DNA of 64,000 nt. It comes from Leptotrichia sp. HSP-536. GTDB taxonomy: Bacteria > Fusobacteriota > Fusobacteriia > Fusobacteriales > Leptotrichiaceae. A program made the translations under genes and the position numbers. The notes under the pieces were generated by a model, which did not search any database, was not told the DNA's origin, and was given only the letters and a program-made list of their open reading frames with translations. Every line of letters begins with the position of its first letter. The first letter of the stretch is position 1. The stretch is taken from positions 682,001-746,000 of the forward strand of contig NZ_CP165647.1 in assembly GCF_041199985.1 (NCBI RefSeq). The letters are read 5' to 3'. Below, piece after piece: positions 53,791-62,290 of this stretch.

Positions 53791-54501
53791 ATGAAAAAAA
53801 TAGTAATACTATTTAGCATTTTAATGTTATTAATTGTAAATATTGCGAATGCTAAAAGAAACAAAACCAAAAAGACAAGAAATACAGAAGAAAATAAAAA
53901 AGTAGAAAAAGTAGAAATAGGAAGTAAAAAATTTAATAAAATAATGGAAGAATTTCGGCTGGAAGCAACTATAAAAACTACAAAAGGGGATATTTCATTT
54001 TACTTATATCCTGAAGCAGCTCCTAAAAATGTTGCAAATTTTGTATTTCTGGCAAAAAAAAATTTTTACAATAATTTAACTTTCCATAGAGTTATTCCAA
54101 ATGCATTAGTGCAAGGTGGAGATTATAAAGGCAATGGAACTGGAACAACAGGTTATTTTCTGAATGACGAATTTGTAAAATGGCTTAATTTTGATTATGA
54201 AGGAATACTGGCTCTAGCAAATTCTGGGCCTAATACTAATAGTAGCCAGTTTTTTATAACAATGCAGGCTATAAGCAGTTTAAATGGGAAACATACTATT
54301 ATTGGTGGAACTAAGTCCCGTGAAGATTTAGGGAAATTAAGATTATTAAGACAAGGTGATAAAATCTTAGATATCGAGATTAAAGGAAAAAATGTCAATA
54401 AATTTTTAGATTATTTCCCAAATGAAGTTACAGAATGGGAAAGTAAATTAGAAAAACCTTTACCTTCAAATGAACAAAATGAAACAGAAAGCTCTCAATA
54501 A
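53791..54501 (+). CDS. Secreted cyclophilin-type peptidyl-prolyl isomerase
   Basis: About 236 residues. A signal peptide (KKIVILFSILMLLIVNIANA) is followed by a basic linker. The cyclophilin domain shows TIKTTKGDISFYLYPEAAPKNVANFV, FHRVIPNALVQGGDYKGNGTGTTGY, LALANSGPNTNSSQFFITMQA and LNGKHTIIGG. It speeds proline isomerisation in periplasmic proteins. The signal argues against a cytoplasmic PpiB. AGGAAAG is spaced for the ATG at 53791; an in-frame ATG at 53776 lies before that site. Confidence 0.93.
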   Translation: MKKIVILFSILMLLIVNIANAKRNKTKKTRNTEENKKVEKVEIGSKKFNKIMEEFRLEATIKTTKGDISFYLYPEAAPKNVANFVFLAKKNFYNNLTFHRVIPNALVQGGDYKGNGTGTTGYFLNDEFVKWLNFDYEGILALANSGPNTNSSQFFITMQAISSLNGKHTIIGGTKSREDLGKLRLLRQGDKILDIEIKGKNVNKFLDYFPNEVTEWESKLEKPLPSNEQNETESSQ

Positions 54502-54547
54502 AATTTTGGGAGTTTTTCTTTTTAAATCCAGTTTTAAATAAATATAG

Positions 54548-54576
54548 TTCACAAGTTATACTAAAAGTGCTATAAT
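54548..54576 (+). promoter_or_regulatory. Promoter of the methyltransferase-atpZ-atpI genes
   Basis: TTCACA at 54548-54553 and TATAAT at 54571-54576 with 17-bp spacing. Confidence 0.55.
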
Positions 54577-54638
54577 AAATCTAATTCTTAATTAAAAAAA
54601 GATTCAAATATATTACAGTAAAATTGAAAAGAGGAAAT

Positions 54639-55433
54639 ATGCATAAGGAGTTTGCAGAAATTTACGATATTTTTATGAAATATGTAAATTATGATGGATG
54701 GTATAAATTTTTACGGACATTTATTAAAAAAAAGGGAACAGTTCTGGATTTGGGATGTGGGACTGGAGAATTTATATGGAGATTTTTGAAGGAGGGATTT
54801 TCAGTTATTGGAGTGGATTTGTCAGAAAAAATGCTGGAAATTTCTGAAAAAAAATTAAAAGAGAAAAATTTGAAAAATAATAATTATAGTTTGATAAACG
54901 AAAATATTATAAATTATGAAAATAAAATAAATTTTGATGAAAATGGAAATGAAAATCAGAATTTTGAAAGTGAAAAAAATAATAAAAGTGAAATAAATCA
55001 GGTTGATTATATTATTTGTAATTTTGATACGGTAAATTATTTGAAAAATGAAAAGGAATTTTTGAAATTTATTGAGAAATGTAATCGGAATTTGAAAAAA
55101 AGCGGATATTTGATTTTTGATGCCGTGACGGAAGATATTTTTGAAGAAATATTTGAAAATGATATATTTTTAGATGAAGAGCCTGAATATACAAGTATTT
55201 GGCGGCATGAAAAGTTAGGCAAAAGAAAACATCTTGTGGAAATTGATTTATTCATTCGTGAAAATAAAAATGATAATTTGTTCAGAAAATATAACGAAGT
55301 TCAAAACAAATTTATTTATGAGCCTGAATGGATTGTGGAAACTGTGCAGAATAAAGGATTTGAAATATTTGATACGGCTTCTAATCCTGAGTTTGGAGAA
55401 AGCAGAATATTTTTTGTTTTAAAAAAATTATAA
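54639..55433 (+). CDS. Class I SAM-dependent methyltransferase
   Basis: About 264 residues. SAM motif I is VLDLGCGTGEFIWRF, motif post-I VIGVDLSEKMLEIS, then YIICNFDTVNYL and LKKSGYLIFDAV. A low-complexity Asn/Glu insert (about residues 90-130) splits the Rossmann fold and is not typical. The substrate is unknown. AGAGGA precedes the ATG at 54639; the frame is open from a TTG at 54624. It leads a run of three plus-strand genes. Confidence 0.85.
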   Translation: MHKEFAEIYDIFMKYVNYDGWYKFLRTFIKKKGTVLDLGCGTGEFIWRFLKEGFSVIGVDLSEKMLEISEKKLKEKNLKNNNYSLINENIINYENKINFDENGNENQNFESEKNNKSEINQVDYIICNFDTVNYLKNEKEFLKFIEKCNRNLKKSGYLIFDAVTEDIFEEIFENDIFLDEEPEYTSIWRHEKLGKRKHLVEIDLFIRENKNDNLFRKYNEVQNKFIYEPEWIVETVQNKGFEIFDTASNPEFGESRIFFVLKKL

Positions 55434-55450
55434 AAAAGGAAGTAAGTTTT

Positions 55451-55819
55451 ATGGATTTTGAAAATGAAAAAAATAATTTAGAAAATAATAACGATAAAGA
55501 TTTAACTAATAAAAAAATAATTGATGAAGAGGAAAAAAGAAAACAGAGGCTCTTTGAAATAGAAAAAAAACTGGGCAGACACAACAACGAAAAAGAATTG
55601 AAAAATAAAAGAAACAATAAAATTATGAAATATTTTGCACTTGCTACAAATATGGTTTATATTTTAGCTTTGCCAATACTGATTATGCTAGGATTTTACC
55701 TTCTTTTGAAAAAATATTTATTTAAGACGGATCAGCCACTTGTTTTAATTATTTTCCTTTTAATAGGTGCAATTTCAGGCTACTGGTCGCTTATAAAGCA
55801 AGTGAATAATATAAAATGA
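55451..55819 (+). CDS. AtpZ/AtpI-like ATP synthase accessory membrane protein
   Basis: 122 residues. The N-terminal half is very charged (Asn, Asp, Glu, Lys). The C-terminal half has two helices (YFALATNMVYILALPILIMLGFYLLL and PLVLIIFLLIGAISGYWSLI) with the Gly-rich second helix of the ATPase_gene1 family. That family sits before F-type ATP synthase operons and may help ion uptake or c-ring assembly. No ATP synthase subunit genes follow in this window except the AtpI-like gene. Confidence 0.7.
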   Translation: MDFENEKNNLENNNDKDLTNKKIIDEEEKRKQRLFEIEKKLGRHNNEKELKNKRNNKIMKYFALATNMVYILALPILIMLGFYLLLKKYLFKTDQPLVLIIFLLIGAISGYWSLIKQVNNIK

Positions 55820-55861
55820 TTTATTAATTTAAAAAAATGAATTGTAGAAAGGAAAAATGAA

Positions 55862-56269
55862 ATGCTTGAAAAAATGCCGGAAAATATAAAAAAATCATAC
55901 ATTATTTCTATTTTTGTTATGATAATTTCTACTTTTCTGGGAATAATTTTTAACTGTGTGGAACTTTATTTTGGATATTTAATTGGAGCCATTATTTCTA
56001 TAATAAATATAAATTTACTTGTAAATGGAGTGCATAAAATTCTCTATTTTCAAAATAATCCAAAGTTTAGGGGAAATTTTGAATATTTAAAACGAATGGC
56101 TATATTTTGTTTTGGAATGTTTATTGTTGGAAAAGTTAGTCAAAAATATTTTGAAAGTCATGTTTTAACAAATATTGCGGCAACAGGAGCTGGAGCATTA
56201 AATTTTAAAATTTCATATTTATTGTGTCATTTGAAAGAAAAAATATTTTTTAGTAAAAGTAGAAAATAA
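55862..56269 (+). CDS. ATP synthase subunit I-like membrane protein
   Basis: 135 residues with three to four helices (SYIISIFVMIISTFLGIIF, LYFGYLIGAIISIININLLV, MAIFCFGMFIVGKVSQ). The G-x-x-x-S-x-x-N helix pattern and late YLLCHLKEK are typical of AtpI/UncI proteins that help assemble the c ring. It follows the AtpZ-like gene by 42 bp, a normal atpZ-atpI arrangement, but atpB, E, F, H, A, G, D, C are absent here. An alcohol dehydrogenase gene comes next. Confidence 0.65.
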   Translation: MLEKMPENIKKSYIISIFVMIISTFLGIIFNCVELYFGYLIGAIISIININLLVNGVHKILYFQNNPKFRGNFEYLKRMAIFCFGMFIVGKVSQKYFESHVLTNIAATGAGALNFKISYLLCHLKEKIFFSKSRK

Positions 56270-56298
56270 AATTATTTAAAATAAATTTAATATTAAAC

Positions 56299-56326
56299 TT
56301 GAAAAGTGAAAAAAGTGTCGTATAAT
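56299..56326 (+). promoter_or_regulatory. Promoter of the iron alcohol dehydrogenase gene
   Basis: TTGAAA at 56299-56304 and TATAAT at 56321-56326 with 16-bp spacing. Confidence 0.55.
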
Positions 56327-56376
56327 TAAAGTAGAAATGTTTATTAAAAAATATAAATTTGAAAAGAGGTAGAAAA

Positions 56377-57525
56377 ATGGCACAAAGAATTATTTTGAAT
56401 GAAATTTCGTATCATGGTTTTGGAGCAATAAACCACATTACAGAAGAAGTGAAGAAAAATAAATTCAAAAAAGCGTTTATATGCACAGATAAGGGACTTT
56501 TAGAATTTGGTGGAGTATCAAAAATTACAGATTTACTAGATAAGGAAAATTTAGCTTATGAAGTTTTTTCTGATGTTCAGCCAAATCCGACTATTGAAAA
56601 TGTTAAAGATGGTGTTGAAAAGTACAAATCTTCAGGTGCTGACTATATTATCGCAATTGGTGGAGGTTCACCAATGGATACTGCAAAAGCGATTGCAATT
56701 ATCATAAATAATCCCGAATTTTCTGATGTAAGAAGCCTTGAAGGTGTTGCTGATACTAAAAATAAATGTGTACCAATTATTGCCGTTGCCACAACAGCTG
56801 GAACTGCCGCCGAAGTTACAATTAACTATGTAATTACAGATGTTGAAAAAGACAGAAAATTTGTCTGTGTAGATCCCCACGATTTACCAATTATAGCAAT
56901 TGTTGACCCTGCAATGATGACAAGTATGCCAAAGGAACTTACTGCTGCAACTGGACTAGATGCCTTAACTCATGCAATTGAAGGATTTACAACAAAAGCT
57001 GCTTGGGAAATGACTGACATGTTCCATTTAAAAGCCATTGAATTAATTGCAAAATATTTGAGAAGTGCTGTAAATAATGAACCTGAAGGACGTGAAAAAA
57101 TGGCACTTGCTTCATATTTAGCTGGAATGGGATTCTCAAATGTAGGACTTGGAATTGTACATTCGATGGCACATCCATTAGGAGCATTTTATGGTACTCC
57201 ACATGGAATTGCAAACGCAATAATTCTTCCAACTGTAATGGAATACAATGCTGAATTTACTGGAGAAAAATTTAAAGATATTGCAAAAGCATTTGGTGTA
57301 AAACATACAAGAAAAATGTCACCACAAGAATACAGAAAAGCTGCAGTTGATAAAGTAAGGGAACTAGCAAGCGATGTTGGAATTCCAGACAATCTAAAAG
57401 GAATTATGGATATAAAAGATTTGGACTTTATTGCTGAATCTGCATTAAATGACGTTTGTACAGGTGGAAATCCACGAGATACAAATTTAGAAGATATAAA
57501 AGAATTGTATAAGAAATTATTATAA
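56377..57525 (+). CDS. fucO: Iron-containing alcohol dehydrogenase, lactaldehyde reductase-like
   Basis: 382 residues, the length of FucO. It begins AQRIILNEISYHGFGAI and has the NAD loop AIGGGSPMDTAKAIAI. The iron ligands lie in GLDALTHAIEGF and in HSMAHPLGAFYGTPHGIANAIILP (His residues). It probably reduces lactaldehyde to 1,2-propanediol or a similar short aldehyde with NADH. No fucose or rhamnose catabolic genes are next to it, so the substrate is uncertain. The frame opens at a TTG (56359); AGAGG fixes the ATG at 56377. Confidence 0.88.
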   Translation: MAQRIILNEISYHGFGAINHITEEVKKNKFKKAFICTDKGLLEFGGVSKITDLLDKENLAYEVFSDVQPNPTIENVKDGVEKYKSSGADYIIAIGGGSPMDTAKAIAIIINNPEFSDVRSLEGVADTKNKCVPIIAVATTAGTAAEVTINYVITDVEKDRKFVCVDPHDLPIIAIVDPAMMTSMPKELTAATGLDALTHAIEGFTTKAAWEMTDMFHLKAIELIAKYLRSAVNNEPEGREKMALASYLAGMGFSNVGLGIVHSMAHPLGAFYGTPHGIANAIILPTVMEYNAEFTGEKFKDIAKAFGVKHTRKMSPQEYRKAAVDKVRELASDVGIPDNLKGIMDIKDLDFIAESALNDVCTGGNPRDTNLEDIKELYKKLL

Positions 57526-58001
57526 TTTTTGAATTATACTAAATCCCATTTAAAATAGTGATAAAATTTTATAATGAATGTATTTGATAATTTCAAAAAA
57601 TTAAATCTAATCCTTAAATATTCATCTAAGTAATTTTTATTTAGATTTTGAAAAAGTGTTTATTATTAATAAATATTTTTTCTATAATTTTTATGTTTTT
57701 TCTTTTTGCAAAGCAAGGGAAATCAATCGCCATTTCCCTTGCATCCCTGGCTTGTCTAAGCATTTTTTTGAAATATTCCCAAATTTTATTTGGGAAAGTA
57801 GTCTAAGCCTTTATATTTGGATAAACTTAAATTACTACGAAAACGAAACTCGCTCCGTGTTACTTCGCTCAAATAATCATTTTCATTCCAAAAAAATCAC
57901 GACGTTTTCAATTTAACTACAATAATTGTATCAGATATAAAAGCGACTATTTAATCAAAATATAAAAATAAGAGAAGTTAAAAAATATATTTTGATGTTT
58001 T
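57526..58001. other. 476-bp intergenic region with strong hairpins
   Basis: No gene is convincing. A perfect 11-bp hairpin at 57713-57742, an 8-bp one at 57776-57796 and a duplicated GTCTAAGC motif (57754-57761 and 57803-57810) lie in the first part. The remainder (57811-57920) has higher GC and repeated CG steps. Confidence 0.65.
57713..57796. repeat. Paired-hairpin extragenic element
   Basis: GCAAGGGAAAT (57713-57723) pairs perfectly with ATTTCCCTTGC (57732-57742), loop of eight. TTCCCAAA (57776-57783) pairs with TTTGGGAA (57789-57796). The two-hairpin layout resembles the 4337-4447 element, though the sequences differ. The first hairpin may also end fucO transcripts. Confidence 0.5.
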
Positions 58002-58730
58002 TTATTTATACAAATTCTCAACATATTCACTTCTTTTTCCATTTTCATCATAAACAAAAATTGGCATTTCAATAGAAAAACCTTTTTTTGCATCCTTTAT
58101 TGCTTCTAAAAGGCAAATTTTTGAATTTTCATTCCATTTTGTGTAGCAGTTTTTCATTCGTTTTGGTTCTAAATTGTATTTTTGTAAAAGTGATAGAACT
58201 TCTACTAGACGTTCGCTTCGGAATACGATTGAGAAATTTCCCATATTTTTTAATAAGTAAGAAGAAATTTTTATTATTTCTTCAAGTGTTAAATTAATAT
58301 TATGTCTTGCGTTTGCCAGTTGTTCCAAATTGTTTGTCTGGGAAATGTCACCAGTAAATTCAAAATACGGGGGATTTGTGACGATGGTGTCAAATTCGTC
58401 ACGGTTAAAAATATTTTTATAATTTTTTATATCTCCGTTTATTATTTTAACCTGATTTTCAAATTTATTGTTATTAATATTTCTTATGGCAATTCCTGCC
58501 ATTATTTCTTGTAATTCTATGCCTGTAATTTGAGCTTTTGACCGTTGTGACAGAAGTAATGCGATAATTCCACAGCCAGTCCCAATATCAAGGATTTTTT
58601 TAGTTTTTCGGTTAATTTTTACAAAGTCTGCAAGCAAGACAGAATCAAGTGTAAAATTTTGAAAGTCATTTCGTTGAATAATTTTCATATTTTTTATTGG
58701 AGTAACTGTTTCTTCTCCAGTTTTTTTCAT
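58002..58730 (-). CDS. TrmN6-like methyltransferase (tRNA1Val adenine-N6)
   Basis: 242 residues. It starts with IIQRNDFQNFTLDSVLLADFV, as in YfiC/TrmN6. SAM motif DIGTGCGIIALLLSQR and the N6-adenine motif TNPPYF are present, with ARHNINLTLEEIIKISS after it. It probably methylates A37 of tRNA1Val. It lies alone on the minus strand, 99 bp after the YebC-like gene. Confidence 0.85.
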   Translation of the reverse strand: MKKTGEETVTPIKNMKIIQRNDFQNFTLDSVLLADFVKINRKTKKILDIGTGCGIIALLLSQRSKAQITGIELQEIMAGIAIRNINNNKFENQVKIINGDIKNYKNIFNRDEFDTIVTNPPYFEFTGDISQTNNLEQLANARHNINLTLEEIIKISSYLLKNMGNFSIVFRSERLVEVLSLLQKYNLEPKRMKNCYTKWNENSKICLLEAIKDAKKGFSIEMPIFVYDENGKRSEYVENLYK

Positions 58731-58780
58731 AAAATATAACTCCTTTTTTATTTTATTTACTTATTTTTTATAAAAATAAA

Positions 58781-58800
58781 TGCGGAAAATAATTTCCGCA
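58781..58800 (-). terminator. Terminator after the YebC-like gene
   Basis: TGCGGAAA (58781-58788) and TTTCCGCA (58793-58800) form a perfect stem; TTTATTTTTAT follows on the minus strand. Confidence 0.8.
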
Positions 58801-58829
58801 AGTAAAATTTGTAAACTCATAAATATTTA

Positions 58830-59549
58830 TTATAATTCTCCAGCGTAGTTGTGATGAACTTTTTGAACATCATCGTCATTTTCCAGAGTGTCAATCAATT
58901 TTCTCAATTTTTGTAAATCATCTTCACCAAGAGTGTCAACTTCGATAGACGGCAAATATTGAATATCTGCTTCAAGCAATGTGTATCCTGCATTTCTTAA
59001 GGCGTCTGCCACTGTGTCAAAGTTCGCTGTTTCAGTTGTGATGTAAAAACTGTCTTCCAAAGTTTCCATATCTTCCATTCCAGCCTCAAGTGCCACTTCC
59101 ATCAATGCTTCCTCATCAATGTCGTCAGTTTTTTCAATGATAATCTCACCTTTTCTTCCGAACATATATGAAACTGATCCAGAAACTCCAAGGTTTCCAC
59201 CATTTCTATCAAAAGCCATTTTTACAGATGAAGCAGTTCTATTTTTGTTATCTGTAAGAGCTTCTACAATAATGGCGACTCCCGCAGGGCCATAACCTTC
59301 ATAATTTAATGTTTCAAAGGCTGTTGAGCCGTCAGTTCCTGCTCCTTTCTTGATTGCTCTGTTTATGTTGTCATTAGGCATATTAATTGCTTTTGCTTTT
59401 TCGATTGCATGTTTTAAGGCTACGTTAAATTCAGGATTTTCTCCACCTCTTGCTGCCACTGTTATAAGCCTAACAAGTTTTGTGAATGATGCGGCTCTTT
59501 TTTTATCCTGTGCTTCCTTACGCCCAGCTATTGTACCATGTCTTCCCAT
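58830..59549 (-). CDS. YebC/PmpR family regulatory/translation factor
   Basis: 239 residues, normal length. It begins GRHGTIAGRKEAQDKKRAASFTKL and has ARGGENPEFNVAL, IKKGAGTDGSTAFETLNYEGYGP and TDNKNRTASSVKMAFDRNGGNLG. The family was described as a transcription regulator and more recently as a ribosome-associated factor that helps translate proline-rich stretches. GGAGG precedes the ATG. Confidence 0.95.
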   Translation of the reverse strand: MGRHGTIAGRKEAQDKKRAASFTKLVRLITVAARGGENPEFNVALKHAIEKAKAINMPNDNINRAIKKGAGTDGSTAFETLNYEGYGPAGVAIIVEALTDNKNRTASSVKMAFDRNGGNLGVSGSVSYMFGRKGEIIIEKTDDIDEEALMEVALEAGMEDMETLEDSFYITTETANFDTVADALRNAGYTLLEADIQYLPSIEVDTLGEDDLQKLRKLIDTLENDDDVQKVHHNYAGEL

Positions 59550-59678
59550 TTTTTCCTCCTAGATTAATTATATAAAAAATTATATCATAAAAAAAAAGTC
59601 TAATCAATGGGGAATTTAAAGGAAATTTTTAAAATATGCTCAATTCTTGTAAAATTGAATTAATGAAAAACAAATAAA

Positions 59679-59708
59679 TTTGTAAAAAATATGGAAATAA
59701 TGTAAAAT
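59679..59708 (+). promoter_or_regulatory. Possible promoter of the 59738 gene
   Basis: TTGTAA at 59679-59684 and TAAAAT at 59703-59708, 18-bp spacing. Confidence 0.35.
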
Positions 59709-59737
59709 ATAAAAAATAAATTAAGGAGGAAATTAAA

Positions 59738-60403
59738 ATGTTTAGTTTAAGAAAAATAATTGCAAGTTTGATGTTGTTAATGGGAATTGCAGCATTTGGT
59801 AAAAAAGCTCGTGTTGTAACGGTAACAGCGGGAGAAACTCTGAACAATGTAATTACTGGAAAAAGGTTGAATTTAGATAAAGGAAATGGTGAAAAAATAC
59901 AGTTTGTCTCTTTAAATCCTAATGGGAATAAAAACTATAAGACAAATACGGCGGGAGTAATGTTTGATTATGATGATAAAAATGTCAAAAATTCGTCGGT
60001 AAAATTTGCATTTGGTTTTGATATTTTAAATGATGATATTGAAATTGAAAATGTCAAAGTTTATGTTGCTGTTCCAAATGAAGGAGAAAAGCTGCTTGTA
60101 GAAGCTGTAATGCCTAAAGAAGCTAAAAAAATGAAAGATTCTAAAAAAGGGCAATATGTTCAAGAGATGGAATTAAAACGTGGCTCAACTTCTCGTGTAG
60201 GCGATATAATCGTAAATGAATACAACTGGATGGGGCAATCTGACGCTGTTGGAAAAGCAGATCCGAATCTTTTGTTTTCAAGAACTTCAAAAAGTTATGC
60301 CTATTTATTTAAATTTGTGATAAAAGCTAAAGGAATGTCTGAAGAAATTATTTATCAGCCAGCAATATTAAAGGTAAAATTGGTAGGAGCTCAAAATTTT
60401 TGA
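59738..60403 (+). CDS. Secreted protein of unknown function
   Basis: 221 residues with a clear signal peptide (FSLRKIIASLMLLMGIAAFG). The mature protein is beta-rich and basic, with no cysteines and no motif I recognise: KARVVTVTAGETLNNVI, GVMFDYDDKN, VAVPNEGEKLLVEA, NEYNWMGQSD, AYLFKFVIKAKG. It may be a periplasmic or outer-membrane-associated protein. GGAGG precedes the ATG. It is monocistronic between opposite and separately promoted genes. Confidence 0.7.
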   Translation: MFSLRKIIASLMLLMGIAAFGKKARVVTVTAGETLNNVITGKRLNLDKGNGEKIQFVSLNPNGNKNYKTNTAGVMFDYDDKNVKNSSVKFAFGFDILNDDIEIENVKVYVAVPNEGEKLLVEAVMPKEAKKMKDSKKGQYVQEMELKRGSTSRVGDIIVNEYNWMGQSDAVGKADPNLLFSRTSKSYAYLFKFVIKAKGMSEEIIYQPAILKVKLVGAQNF

Positions 60404-60482
60404 AATAGATTTAAAAAGTGTATTTCTTGAGCTTGAATTAAATCTTGTTTGTATATTTCTAATTTTTATTTTTAAATTTTAA

Positions 60483-60510
60483 TTGACATTTTTGAAAAAA
60501 GTGCTATGAT
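60483..60510 (+). promoter_or_regulatory. Promoter of the aldolase gene
   Basis: TTGACA at 60483-60488 and TATGAT at 60505-60510 with 16-bp spacing. Confidence 0.65.
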
Positions 60511-60564
60511 AAAGATAGAGATAAAAAGTTTGTAAACCAAATTATTTTAATTTAGGAGGAATTT

Positions 60565-61452
60565 ATGATGAAAGAAAGATTGGAAAGAATGAGAAATGGA
60601 AAAGGATTTATTGCAGCCTTGGATCAAAGTGGTGGAAGTACTCCGAAAGCATTGAAATTATACGGAATTAATGAAAGCGAATACTCTAATGATACAGAAA
60701 TGTTTGATTTAATTCACAAAATGAGAACTAGAATTATAAAAAGTCCTGCCTTTAGTGATAAGGAAATTGTAGGAGCTATTTTGTTTGAGCAAACTATGGA
60801 CAGAAAAATTGATGATAAATATACAGCTGACTTTTTGTGGGAAGAAAAAGGAGTTTTGCCATTTTTAAAAGTTGATAAAGGGCTTGAAGAATTAGAAGAT
60901 GGAGTTCAGATAATGAAACCTATGCCAGGATTGGATGAACTTTTGAAAAGAGCGAACGAAAGACATATTTTTGGAACAAAAATGCGTTCTGTTATAAAAA
61001 AGGCATCACAAACAGGAATTGCAAAAGTTGTAGATCAGCAATTTGAAGTTGCAGATAAAATTATTGCGGCAGGACTTGTTCCAATAATTGAACCAGAAGT
61101 AGATATTCACAATGTTGATAAGGCGGAATGTGAAACAATTTTGAAAAATGAAATCAAAAAACATCTTGATAAATTGCCTGAAACTTCAAATGTTATGTTA
61201 AAAGTGACATTGCCAACAGTTGAAAACTTTTATAAAGATTTGACAGAGCATCCAAGAGTTGTTAGAGTTGTTGCATTATCAGGAGGTTATCCAAGAGAAA
61301 AAGCAAACGAAATTCTTGCTAAAAATAAAGGAGTTATCGCAAGTTTCTCAAGAGCATTAACTGAAGGATTGTCAGCACAGCAAAGTGATGATGAATTTAA
61401 TAAAGATTTGGCAAAAGCTATTAAAGAAATTTATGAAGCTTCTGTAAAATAA
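60565..61452 (+). CDS. fda: Class I fructose-bisphosphate aldolase
   Basis: 295 residues, the staphylococcal FDA type. It begins MRNGKGFIAALDQSGGSTPKAL and contains GAILFEQTMDRK, GTKMRSVIK, GLVPIIEPEVDI, the Schiff-base Lys in VMLKVTLPT, and ALSGGYPREKAN. It splits fructose-1,6-bisphosphate in glycolysis and works with TpiA. Two start codons are adjacent (60565 and 60568); AGGAGG at 60554-60559 is slightly better spaced for the second. Confidence 0.95.
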   Translation: MMKERLERMRNGKGFIAALDQSGGSTPKALKLYGINESEYSNDTEMFDLIHKMRTRIIKSPAFSDKEIVGAILFEQTMDRKIDDKYTADFLWEEKGVLPFLKVDKGLEELEDGVQIMKPMPGLDELLKRANERHIFGTKMRSVIKKASQTGIAKVVDQQFEVADKIIAAGLVPIIEPEVDIHNVDKAECETILKNEIKKHLDKLPETSNVMLKVTLPTVENFYKDLTEHPRVVRVVALSGGYPREKANEILAKNKGVIASFSRALTEGLSAQQSDDEFNKDLAKAIKEIYEASVK

Positions 61453-61550
61453 TTCTATATAAAAATTAAAGATATGATAAAGCAACTATTATTTTATAAA
61501 GGATTAAAGCCTTTTACTACAAATAAAAGATATTAAACTATCAAATATAA

Positions 61551-61588
61551 AAACTAGCTCGTTTCAAAAGAATGAGCCAGTTTTTTTT
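61551..61588 (+). terminator. Terminator after the aldolase gene
   Basis: AAACTAGCTCGTT (61551-61563) pairs imperfectly with AATGAGCCAGTTT (61571-61583); the T tract continues to 61588. Confidence 0.75.
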
Positions 61589-61720
61589 AGTTAAAAGACA
61601 AAAATTTGATACAACAAAAATAATACCATATTTCATTTAAGCAACAGATTCCTCTATAAATTTTAAATTTATACTATTTAGCAAGAAGAAAAAACTTTCA
61701 TTAATTTTTTGAATAACTTT

Positions 61721-62257
61721 TTATATTCCAATCAAAATTTCTCTCATTTTTTCAAATTCATCCCAATTCTTTTCGTTTATAAATTTTTTCCATTTTTCAA
61801 AATTATTTTCTTTCATATATTTTCTCAAGGTGGAAGCATTTATTTTTACATCATCTCTGGAAACTGGGATAAAATTCACAGAAGTTCTGATTTCTTCACT
61901 AAACCAGCTTTGACATTTGGATTCTTTGCCATACACAATACAGTCAACTTTTCCTATTAATTTTTCTGCTTCGTTAAAAAGGTAATCTCCCCATTCGGTA
62001 ACATTTCCTGCACCTAAATCAGCTAGTGGAAAAATTACTAACTGATTTTTTTTTATTTCATTTTCATAAATTTTTTTTATCAGTTTTTTTCTTAATTCAT
62101 AAGAAAAAGGATTTTCTTGAGTTCCATCTTTATCGCTAGAACCTATAAATACCAAAACTTTGCTGCATACTTCAAGAGCTTTATTTATAATGTATTCGTG
62201 CCCTTTGTGAAATGTTTGGAATCTTCCTAAAACTAAACCTGTTTTATATTTTTTCAT
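61721..62257 (-). CDS. Nicotinamide-nucleotide adenylyltransferase-like protein
   Basis: About 178 residues. The nucleotidyltransferase HxGH-type motif is GLVLGRFQTFHKGHEYII; VLVFIGSSDKDGTQENPF and the late INASTLRKYM (an ISTR-like signature) follow. It resembles NadM or the adenylyltransferase domain of NadR, and should make NAD from NMN or NaMN. Its position after nadE and pncB supports this. GGGAGG fixes the ATG at 62257 rather than 62272. Confidence 0.85.
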   Translation of the reverse strand: MKKYKTGLVLGRFQTFHKGHEYIINKALEVCSKVLVFIGSSDKDGTQENPFSYELRKKLIKKIYENEIKKNQLVIFPLADLGAGNVTEWGDYLFNEAEKLIGKVDCIVYGKESKCQSWFSEEIRTSVNFIPVSRDDVKINASTLRKYMKENNFEKWKKFINEKNWDEFEKMREILIGI

Positions 62258-62290
62258 TAAAATTCCTCCCATCTTTGCTATAAGCTTTTT

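Noticed and set aside
57656..57916. 86-codon plus-strand frame after the alcohol dehydrogenase gene
   Set aside because: It runs through the two hairpins, has no ribosome binding site and no protein-like composition.
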